35,723 nucleotides of DNA from Pelargonium cotyledonis. Taxonomy: Eukaryota; Streptophyta; Magnoliopsida; Geraniales; Geraniaceae. Every line of letters begins with the position of its first letter. The first letter of the stretch is position 1. The notes under the pieces were generated by a model. That model saw nothing but the letters and a program-made list of their open reading frames with translations, made no database searches and was not told the DNA's origin. The DNA is taken from NCBI GenBank assembly GCA_036897625.1, contig JAYMTA010000185.1, forward strand, positions 1 to 35,723, written 5' to 3'. The translations under genes were made by a program, and so were the position numbers. This document shows, piece after piece, positions 22,274 through 32,376 of the stretch.

Positions 22274-25200
22274 TTGTTGGACGGATTTGGTCAGTACAAC
22301 CCCCAGACTGTGGAAGAGATCTTCAGGGACTTCAAGGCCCGACGAGTCGCCATTGTTAAAGCTCTCTCTACTGGTCTCTTCTCTCTCTCTCTCTCTCTCT
22401 TTAAATTTCAATTTATATTTGAGTTTTAGTTTTCTTCTTTCCTGGTTATGTAATTTCTCAAAGTTCTTTCGTCTTTCTGATCTCCTGATGAACAGATGTC
22501 CAACAATTTTACAAGCAATGTGATCCTGGTTAGGGTTCTCTCTCACTGTTCATTGTAGTTATTGGGCTAAAATCGACTGTTCACGCTTGCTTTTTCATGT
22601 ACCATTTGTTTCTCATTTTTCTGCTTTTGCTATTATGACAGACAGTACAGTATTATAGGTATGTATGGTGTGCAGATTTAACTGTGATTTTTTTCAATCG
22701 GAAGATTCTTTTTTTTTATTATTATCAATTCTTTTAATACTATTCTGTTGGCATTCAGTTTTAGATTCTATACAATTTCACCAATCTTATTGTGTGAGGC
22801 AACCAAAAGAGCCACAGTAATGCTTCAGCCATGTGGGGTTGTTGTTTTGGATCATACACTGCTTTATATACATGAAACTACTTAAACTTTCTAGAATATC
22901 ATTTGCTGTAATGTAACCCTTTGTACTTTTAGTTAAAGTTTTGATGCACTTAAATGAGTGTGAAATGTTTGAGAAAATAAAGAAACATATTTTTAATCAC
23001 AGATTTACTTCTCATGGTATTCTTTTTGTCATTGCAGCGTGTATTTGAAGGATATAAGAGTTTTGATTACTGTACCCAAGCTATCATCCATAATTTACTA
23101 TGCTATTCCAAGATTTTGTGATTGTGTGAAAATGTGTATAACTATGTGATTAGCTTTCTTTGTACCCGCCTTGAACTGTAAGCTATTATGCTATATGCCT
23201 ATATATGAAAACAACTCATGTAAAAAATAAAAAATAGAACTATGTAAGTAACCATTTTGCTTATTTATTGTGCTTTGACTAAATAATCTTTCTTTCAGAG
23301 AAGGAGAATCTTTGCTTGTATGGATTCCCTGATGAACGTTGGGAAGTTAATTTACCTGCTGAAGAAGTGCCTCCGGAGTTACCAGAGCCTGCATTAGGAA
23401 TTAATTTTGCAAGAGATGGAATGAAAGAAAAGGACTGGCTATCTCTGGTTGCCGTCCACAGTGATGCATGGTTACTTGCGGTGGCCTTCTATTTTGGAGC
23501 TAGATTCAGTCTTGATAAGACTGAGAGGTACCTTTTTCAATGTTGCATGAGTAACTTATATGCCCTTAATGGAAGAGTGTAATTGCTTTTGGCGTTGATC
23601 TTTAGTTATGTTTTTCAACAACCAAATTTTGAAATTTTCACTATTCAATTTTGTCATTAAGATATTCTTTGATTTCTTTCCATCTAAACTTCATTCATAT
23701 TGTAGTATGTGCTTTGGATTTTAAATTTTTGTTCTCTTAGAATTCTGCATTTGGTTACATTTATGATATCATTTTTTAATGTTTGAAGTGCACAGGCTTG
23801 TTTGATACACACAATGTTTTTCCTCTTCTAGGCTGAATAGATCAGATTGAAACTTTTATGGAAACAATTAATCATAATCTTTAAAGATAAGGTGTGGTAA
23901 GGTGCCAAAAGCTCTAGGCTAGGGTTAAGAGAAATAGTCTCTTTCCTGAACACTATTGGTTTCTTGTATATACACCTTTAGGCCCTTGTTTATCAAAAAA
24001 AAAAAAAAATCTTTAAAGATAAATCAATGCATTTTCAAGTTGAAATGTAAAATTCCTGGTTATAGGACAATTAGTCGCCTTATCCTTCAGTAGGAAGACT
24101 TATAGATCATGTATGCCTTCACTCTCTTCTAACAAGTAACAAGCTGTGCGCCACCAAATGGCATGTTGAAAGGCAATAGTGTGTTCAGTAAAATGGATCT
24201 GTAATAAAAAGTTGTATTGTGATAATTCAATCTTTTTCAAACGGTGTGTGATGACTGTCAAGCAAGGCAAGGGCACAAACCTTAGTTTTATTTTTTAATA
24301 TATAATGTATGTTGTAATTGAGATCCTGAAGTTAGTGGGATTCAAAACAAGGGGTAACTAAACTCAAAGATACATGTTCCGAACAGAACGATAGAGAATG
24401 AAGAAAGGGCATGGTAGTTTGATTGAGAATCAGAAACTTCATCAAGTAATTATACAGAGATGAGAGATGTATTGTAAAACCAGTTGTGTCAACTGTTTGG
24501 TAATATAATGGTTTCATTTTAATATCTAGTCGGCTACTCAATGAAAGACACTTCTCGTGCAGGAAGCAACTTTTCTCCATGATAAATGATCTCCCAACGA
24601 TATTTGAAATTGTGAGTGGAACTTCAAAGAAACAGTCAAAGGAGAAATCATCAGTTTCTAATCACAGCAGCAGCAAATCCAAGTCGAGCTCGAAAGGGGT
24701 AAATGAAACTTTATTTCTCCATAGTTTTCTTTGATCAGATTGATTTAGTATTATGTGGCGATGCAAGTCAAATGCTGCAATGACAAGGGCATACCGGATT
24801 TATCATGACGTGTCCAACGTGGTATGACATAATTTAACCATAATGTTAGATCAACATTGGAATTTTAACTTAATGGTTTATCACCAGACACCAATTCTTA
24901 GTCTTTGATTTAGGATTCATGACTTGATATGATTATGGTGTGTATGTTTTCTTTCTATATATATATGTTGTGAGAAACATACACCTTATTCCATTTTACT
25001 TGTGGGGCATTTCTAGGATGCATGGTCATAAGGTATGAATATGAAGAGAATGAGTTGCATCTTGTGCCTGTTTTGTATCAATGAAACTGGTCATAATGTT
25101 GTTTGCACATAGGCTTAAGAAAGTGAATAGTGGTTTGAGGGTATGAATAAGCTTTTAGCTTAAATTGAACTCATGTGTGATCACCCATGCTAGTTTGGCT

Positions 25201-25903
25201 CAGTTATAATTGTACACAGATTTTAGGAGTCCAGACTTAAATTTTGTTCTGCAGTGAGTGTGATGAGACTTGTGTCAAGCTTGAAATATTAATGAGATTC
25301 AAATTGATTGCCTCCCCATCCAACAACCCAAAGCCAGTACCCCCAAGATGGTATGTATGACTGTTCAGCTTATTGCATGTATCATGTGGTTAGCGAACTT
25401 ATTGCATGTATAACTTTTGGGGTCTTAAATCTTAACATAGATGGTATGTATGATTGTTCAGCTTCTGTGGTATCGAGATTATGTTCCTTTTCAATTTGTT
25501 CTGCTGATTTTCATTTCTTTCTAAATTTCATTGTTTTAACTTTATCCTGCATAGCAACAGCTAGTTAATGAATGTTTTGTAGTGCCATATAATTATTTTA
25601 ACTTATTCTTGCTTGAATACAATCTTCTTTTGGTAACCAAAACAGTGAGGGTCGGAATCAGGGAAATACTCAAAGGTGATGCAGCAAAAAGACGTGGGGT
25701 TGGATGAGGACGAGTATGATGAGCATGGAGGAACCTTGTGTGGAGCATGCAAGATGTATTATGCTGCTTCCGAGTTTTGGATTTGCTGCGATGTCTGTGA
25801 GAAGTGGTTTCATGGCCGGTGCTTGAACATAACTCCAACTAAGGCCGAGCATATCAAGCAGTACAAGTGCCCTTCATGCAGCAACAAGAGAGCACGACTG
25901 TGA
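22274..25903 (+). CDS. Alfin-like PHD-finger protein, probably damaged (start lost, in-frame TGA)
   Basis: Alfin-like proteins are nuclear readers of H3K4me2/3. Exon blocks: 22274-22373, 22496-22528, 23299-23527, 24563-24698, 25646-25903, with good GT-AG sites and consistent phases up to exon 4. The N-terminal Alfin domain is complete ([18 protein letters not shown] through [11 protein letters not shown]). The C-terminal PHD keeps all zinc ligands ([24 protein letters not shown]) and the usual NKRAR end. Two defects: the expected ATG before GACGGA reads TTG (22277), with no in-frame ATG back to a stop at 22217; and exon 5 starts TGA where an Arg codon (CGA) is expected, before GSESGKYSK. An unseen 5' exon and a cryptic acceptor at 25675 could rescue it; otherwise it is a recent, non-processed pseudogene. 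Family identity is certain, functionality doubtful. Confidence 0.85.
22379..22403. repeat. (CT)n microsatellite at the start of Alfin-like intron 1
   Basis: About ten CT units with one interruption, just inside the 122-bp first intron. Confidence 0.85.
23876..24022 (+). mobile_element. Poly(A)-tailed retroposon with 15-bp target-site duplications
   Basis: AATCTTTAAAGATAA at 23876-23890 is repeated exactly at 24008-24022. Between them lies a 117-bp insert beginning GGTGTGGTAAGG and ending in a run of A's. This is the hallmark of LINE-machinery insertion, in the sense direction inside Alfin-like intron 3. The body shows no clear pol III boxes, so a 5'-truncated LINE end or a short SINE is equally possible. 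Confidence 0.82.
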
Positions 25904-26600
25904 TATATAACATTACGAAGCCAGTGAATCTTCACCTTTTATTGTAATTCTCATGTTGAACTCAACTAACTACATACTTGTTAGGTTGTGCGTGTTAGGC
26001 TATGCTGGCACAGATTGTTGATTGTGCAATTGAGGCTTTACTGGATCTTGTTGTTTGGATATATTATTATGATAGCCTCCAGGCTATGGATGGGTTAATT
26101 TAATTTAACATTGAGCTGTAAATTCAGTTTCTTCTTTGTAGGAAAGCATTTTGCCTAATTAGTGTTGAATTGTGCTGATCTGTTCCAAATCTTGAAATTG
26201 TTTCGAAACATGAAGGTTCAGAAACAAACTTGAGTTTTTATCTTTACAAAATTACAAAAAGTATTTTAATCATTTTCCACAACGAACAAAGGTGAGCAAT
26301 AAATCGTGCTCAGGCATGACTGTAAAACATATATGATGTACAAAAGCAACATTACGAATACATCAAAACCTTTTATCTTTGCACAGATTGACCAGTAAAC
26401 GTAACTCATCTCAAGTATAGTCACAACTCACTCACAAAAACCATTCCTCCTGTGCACTTCGTAATGTTTTTACTAAACCCGACTCTAAATCTCACCGAAT
26501 ACGTAATAATTTATCACTTACGTAACACACTACAGTGACGGATCGCTATTTCTAATTGAATTCATACCCCTTAAAAGCTTACTCAGATTGAGTGCTCAAC
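25904..26600. other. Convergent 3' flanks of the Alfin-like and PMI1-related genes
   Basis: Some 700 bp of AT-rich sequence between two convergent stop codons, expected to hold both 3' UTRs. No coding or repeat feature is evident. Confidence 0.5.
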
Positions 26601-29600
26601 TCAGCACAATCTAATAGTTTCATTTGGGAAAATAACATTAGGGTTCCGTATATGTGGATTAAGTGCTGCCAGTTCTTTCCATTTAGCCCCAGTACCGTGT
26701 ATGCGAGATGAGATGCTCCACAACGATTCTCCAGGTTGTACCTTTGTTGTCGCAGGGGCAGTAGATTTGGAAGCAACCTTCGCCTTCATAAGAGGATTCT
26801 TATTGTTCTTCCCCATCCCATTAGCGACCAGCCAACGGGAACCAGACTGCTGCTGGTTCGAGCTGCCCCAAAGCTTCTTCTTTCCAGGTTCACTCTTTAA
26901 ACCAGCAACATGGACTTCAGTGACTTTGAACTGAGGGATGGGTTCCTCTTCAGGTAATTTTTCTTTCGTCTGCTTTATCTCCTCCTTCACTATTGACTCA
27001 GCTTCATCATCTTCACCACTATTCCTTGCCACTGAAACTGTGCAGTATATCTTTGGTTTGGGAGGGATGAACACTCTTTCTACTTGAATAAGAGAAAGCA
27101 TCGGTGCACCAACTGGCTCATAGTTTCGCAAAGGATCGCGGAGTTGCACCATCAATGCTACTGTGAAATTATTCCCCAATAAACCACACTTTCTTTTGCC
27201 TCGTTTTTTCTCTCCTTTTGACTGTCCACGAATCGTATTCAAGGAGTTTGCATGATGAGCTGCAAGAATTTTAGTTGTTCTCTCACTGATTTCCTCTTCA
27301 TCGCCAATTTCACCAGAATCCAACCTCATCCATTCATCAAGAGTTAGTGAGAGGCCCATCAATCCATCAACATCGTCCCCACCATCTTTTATGTCTAACA
27401 ACTGCAATCCAGCAGCTCCTTCTAAACCGAGGGATCCATTCATGTCGCAACCCTTACATTGCAGTGCTGAAATTTCCCCAATGGACTTTGAGCTGATGTT
27501 TGAAGGAGCTTCATCATCTGACATGCCAGACTGGATTCTTAAACCCTCAATTGAAAGAGCTTCCATCTTATCCATAGCTAAAGGAGCGAGATCTTCTAGA
27601 GATACATATTCAGAATCCGTCTCACTGCTTGTTGAGCTTGAATTGAACTTCTTTGGCCTCAGATCAGATAATCTTTCTTTATCTTTCTTCTGTCCATTGT
27701 ATGCACCTTGTCCAGTCATATATTCATGTTCTGATAAACATTGCCTATGCCAAAGATAACATACAAAAAAATATATGAACAAGCAGAAAAACTTTACAGG
27801 GTGTTTGAAAGTAAACTTTGGAAAACAATTATTAAAAATATGGAAATGAAAGAAAATATTTAAAATTATTTTACATGTTTGTAAATTGTAACAGAAGATA
27901 TTCTGGATCGGTTTGAAGCACATGTGAAATCCCTATTTTATATCCCAATTCTTCAGCTCAATTAAAATTGACCCATTTCAGGGAAAATATTGTTCAAATC
28001 TGGCTCAATAATCCAGTCTATTATATTCTACCAAACAATATAAAGGACCACAAACATCAAATATACTTGAAGATAGTCTGAGTTTTTGGTTTCCTATTTC
28101 TTTGTTCTTATAGTTTTATTATTTATTTTTCTAGTGGATATGTTTACTTATAGGAAAGGACAGAGATCCACAGAGCAGAAATAAAACCGGTTCACAAACC
28201 TGTCATGTCCTTCTAGAGCTGGTACAGATTCCCATGCTACTTGTTGCATGGTCTTCCCAGTGATATCTTCCAAAGGCATCAATTTACTTGCTTGCATGGA
28301 GAGCTTTTCGATACCAACAGAGGCCAATCCTTGTAATATCTCCATTATACCAGAGCCCATTTCAGCAGGTACCACAACTGGACTAGAAACTTGCATAACT
28401 AAACCTCCCCCACTTTTAGCATTCTTGAAAAGTGCAGGATTCATAGACCGCACAAATCCCCCACCCTTTGTTTGAAGAAATGGACCCAGACCTACCCCAA
28501 GAGGAGGCAATTCAAGAGGCTCCTCAGGGGATAAATTTATTGGACTTCCAAACCCACAAGAACTCTTTGGTGGAGAATATTGAAAAGCCTTCTCATTCAA
28601 GCCCCACTCGCGCATTAAAGCTTCCGTCTCCAAATCTTCCAACATTTTAGCTCTTATTTTGTTGTTCCCCTCCTCAGTTGCCATCTGCTGATCTTCCAAC
28701 ATTTTAGCTCTTATTTTGTTGTTCCCTTCCTCAGTTGCCATCTGCTGTTCATGTTCCTCTACGGCCGCAGGCAATCCAAAACTTTCAGCCAAGGCATCCC
28801 AGCTGGACCCGGGTGAATCATTGTGGATACATTCTCCAGCATCCCCGTAGTCTGTTTCAAAACCAAATAAAGAACTACTAGCTAGGGCATCCTTCTCAAA
28901 TTGTCTTAATAAACGCTCTCTAGGAGATTCAGATTCACTTTCAGAACTCAATCCAATTGGACTATTCTCAAGACCCAGCATTGTTAAGAACTCAGATTCC
29001 GTGACATCATTGAAACTAAGAGACTTACCACTTCCATTCAATGCATTATCTGATTGAACACCAGTGTCACTCTCTTCATCTTCAAGAGAATCTAATGACT
29101 CCATCTCCAAATTTGTCACATTTTTCAAGGCTGACTCTAATTCTTTCATGAGTGATTCTTTGGTGCATATGTCATTGCCTTTGGAAACATCATCATGTAC
29201 CACATGCTCACCCTCAAAATCTTTCTGTGTGCCACTGTCAATTTCAACAACTTCAACACTTGTTGCTGGAACATCAACGCTTTCCAGCACAGACACATCG
29301 GCAATTTTTGCAGTAACTTCCTCAGATTTCTCTTGTGCCTTCGATGACAATTCTACTCCTCGTTCTATTACAGAAAAAGCAGTGTCTTCACATCCATTTT
29401 CAATACTAGAATCGATCAAAGAATAAGCATTTGATTTTTGGGGCTCAACATGATCGGTATAGATATCAAGCTCAGGCTTAAGATTGACTGGGGCATCCAA
29501 CTTCTCTTCATCAAATTTCTGATATAGGGCAGTCACCGAACTAGCAAGTTCAGAATTTAAAGTTGGCAACACCTCATGAAGATCTTTTATAGTCTCCACA

Positions 29601-30463
29601 GATTGAGATGATGATGAGACACTTGATGACCGGTTCAGAACATTCGGAATACTTTCACCGCGCTGCATTTTGCTCATGCCACCACCCTGCTTCAGATTAT
29701 TTTGCAATTTAGAAACACCCTGGTTAATGTTAGGAGCACCAGTATTATCCCCAAGCACAGAGTATCCAAAACTAACATTCATCGTTGCACCCGCAGCCTT
29801 TCCTGATAACTTATAACTAGTTGTCCACTTACCTGAGCTCTTCTCCCCCTCCAATTCCTCCAATGTAAGAGGGAGTAACCTTGTGAGATCTACCCGATGC
29901 TTCCCCAGATCAAGGTCTGGTGAAGATAGCAACACAGCATAGAGCAAGAAATGTTTGGCTTCATACTTTGCTGAATGGTGTGGTCCACTTCTACTACCAT
30001 GAACAGAGCAATCATGCACCAATTTCTCTTCAAACACAGCTACTCCCTTTAAAACCTTGGCAGGGCTGGTTACCAACTCACCATCCCGCCTCTTCCAGTG
30101 CACGTGAAGACTAGCATTATTCAAACTTGAGGGCAACCCTTCAATTGAATGCACTTGGAGATAGAAAGAACATTCAAACCTCTGGCTTCGAGAAAAAGCC
30201 TTCAAGGGTCTCCAGTTCCAAATAGACCTTTTGTCCTTCTGCAAACTGTCATCGCCACCGAATCCAGATCTCGGCTTCAATTTGGGATCAGGCAACCGGG
30301 GTTTCACCAGTGACTTGGACCGTCCAGTGGCCGAAGATACCAAATTCTTGGAAGAGTTCTTGTCCAGATAAAGGGCTTTACTTATAGCTTCTATCTCATT
30401 TAACAACTTGCCACTATTTGAATCCCCACGACCCTTCTTCCCAGCTTCCACTCTTGACAACAT
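26601..30463 (-). CDS. PMIR1: PLASTID MOVEMENT IMPAIRED 1-RELATED 1-like protein (NT-C2 domain)
   Basis: PMI1-family proteins act in actin-dependent chloroplast and nuclear positioning and membrane organisation. Two coding exons on the minus strand: 30463-28200 and 27744-26601, joined over a 455-bp intron (AG|G, giving an Arg), 1135 aa. Start MLSRVEAGKKGRGDSNSGKL is the family N-terminus. An NT-C2 domain lies at about 95-240 (RFECSFYLQVHSIEGLP to NVSFGYSVLG), then long acidic Ser-rich regions, the conserved LETEALMREWGLNEKAF block, the GGFVRSMNPALFKNAK block and, at the very C-terminus, a LysM-like segment (GESLWSISSRIHGTGAKW). Oddity: a 19-residue unit beginning QQMATEEGNN is duplicated in tandem. 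A donor-like site (30725) and a TAG acceptor just before the ATG suggest a short 5' UTR intron. Confident in family; exact orthology inferred. Confidence 0.94.
28634..28747 (-). repeat. PMIR1: 57-bp in-frame tandem duplication in the PMIR1-like gene
   Basis: 28634-28690 and 28691-28747 are identical except for one base (28670 C versus 28727 T, synonymous). The unit encodes 19 residues. The near-identity points to a recent event. Confidence 0.95.
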
Positions 30464-30469
30464 CCTCTA

Positions 30470-31020
30470 TAACTCTTTACCCAAAAAAAACAATACTAAG
30501 AAATCAAATTTAGCAAAACCCATAAGTCAATATTCATAAGAATAACATAACCAAGATTCACAAGTTCAAATACATTGGGCTTTCTGTGCTCTTTACATGA
30601 CAAACTAAACTATTAGAAAACAAAAACAAAACCAATAAAAATTCCAAGCAACCCTATGCAGATACTGTATAGAATGGAACAATCTAAAGAGTGCATGTAG
30701 TACAGAAGGTTGAGGAATCAATTACCGGATGAAATATAGGCGAACCAGAAATCGGATGTCTGTGAAGCACAACCCAGAAAACCTAATTACTCGATGAAAT
30801 TCGTATTCTATACTTCGTGAAATTCAATTTCCCGATTCACCCAGTTAATAAATTGAAAAAAGAGGGGGAACCAAATAGGGTTTTTACTATAAAAGAGGAG
30901 GGCGAAAATGAAAATCTTACACGATGACTACGATGAGCTTCGATATAGCTCTCGCAATGGTGTCTGAACCACGCTTATCTCTCTCTCTCTCTCTCCCCCC
31001 TATGAATTGCCGCTGCAAAA
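30470..31020 (-). promoter_or_regulatory. PMIR1-like 5' UTR and leader intron (inferred)
   Basis: A TAG acceptor 5 bp before the ATG and a CCG|GTAATT donor at 30725 would define a leader intron of about 255 bp, common in this family. A CT microsatellite (30978-30998) lies upstream and probably in the leader or proximal promoter. Confidence 0.4.
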
Positions 31021-31748
31021 AGAAAAGAGTGTACAGGTTGGTTTTTATTTCGATACCCATCACTTTTCAGAAATTACATTTATTGCCGTCTTCTACTTCT
31101 ATTTTCTTCTTTCTTTAGTTTCTTTCCCTGTAAGTTTATAAAATGTTTCTCGCGTTCCTTTCTGTTTTAAAGTGTTCTCACGTAAATTTTACATGCTCAA
31201 CGTTATAGACTTATAATTGAAAAAAGAATGGAACTCATAATGTAGAAGCTATTTTATATAATTGAAAAATGTATACGTAAAATTTGATGTGGTGTCATTA
31301 ACTCATTAGTTAACTTAAATAAAAATAATTAACTCATGTATAAAGAATTGATCATGTGCAGCGCCCCAACCTACTGCATATGGATAGAAGAGTCATTTTT
31401 TTCCATGAACTTCGAGTTTTATAAAACATATGATTTCACAAAAAATGTTATAATTGTACCACTATAAAGCACAGGTCTATATCTCATTCTTCCATGACAT
31501 TATGCTCTCTTTTCATTTATTTATTTATTGGACGTGTTGAGTCAACAAATTTTTGGAAAGTCAACCATGCAAAAGAGGAGTGCTGAAGATAAATAGTAAA
31601 ATTCAAGGGCGTGAAGGATGATATTGAGATAATAAAGAGGGGTCAATGTAAATTGAGCAATATAATATAGTGGAATAAATGTGTTGTCTTTAGTTTTGGT
31701 GGGAAGCCTGGAAGGCTTAGCTAAGCAAACCTGGTTTCATATATACCA

Positions 31749-31917
31749 CACTTTTCTGGGTTTTTTGGGCTTTTGGCAAAATAGAAACAAAAATTTAGAG
31801 AATTAGCCACATAATATGAAAAATCGAAGGGGGCTAGATGACTAATTTTTCATATTATATGGCTAATTCTCTAAATTTTTGTTTCCATTGGGCTTTTCCA
31901 AAAAACCCCACTTTTCT
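31749..31917. mobile_element. Fold-back MITE with 9-bp target duplications (Mutator type)
   Basis: Positions 31758-31908 (151 bp) form a long inverted repeat: each arm is about 65 bp, starting GGGTTTTTTGG and including AAACAAAAATTTAGAGAATT, with a loop of about 20 bp. The 9-mer CACTTTTCT flanks it exactly at 31749-31757 and 31909-31917. A 9-bp duplication with long terminal inverted repeats is diagnostic of Mutator-like elements; there is no coding capacity. Confidence 0.85.
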
Positions 31918-32297
31918 TCTAGTTCTGTGCCATTTTATATATTTCATGTAACTCCAAATTGTTTCTTTGTTTGCCTTCTTATTGCTATTTTGCCATTTGT
32001 TCCTCAATAATCTTCTCACAAGTCACAAATTACAGACATCTATATTCAAAATATTAATTGTATAAGTTTGAGAAACACAAATAATTCATTTCAGCGAGGA
32101 CTGGAGGAGGCACCAACCAACCACAACAATTAACTTAACGTGTTCAAATTTCAATTATTCAAATAACGTTTAACATCCAACCTAAATATTTTATTATTTA
32201 ATAATTCATAATTATATATATATAGTAATGAGAAAGATCATAACTCTATTAATTAAGACAAAATATTAGATAGCGTAACAAAATTGCATACCAAAAT

Positions 32298-32376
32298 AAC
32301 TAAAGTAATAGAAAATAAGTACTAAAATAAAGCAATTTGGGTTAACTAAAGTAATAGAAAATAAGTACTAAAATAA
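32298..32376. repeat. Direct repeat, two 33-bp copies 46 bp apart
   Basis: AACTAAAGTAATAGAAAATA and its continuation occur at 32298-32330 and again at 32344-32376, identical over 33 bp, in A-rich non-coding DNA. Confidence 0.9.

Noticed and set aside
22227-22546. Plus-strand (98 aa) and minus-strand (110 aa) ORFs over Alfin-like exons 1-2
   Set aside because: Shadow frames through the CT repeat; the family frame is the [11 protein letters not shown] one, which lacks an ATG.
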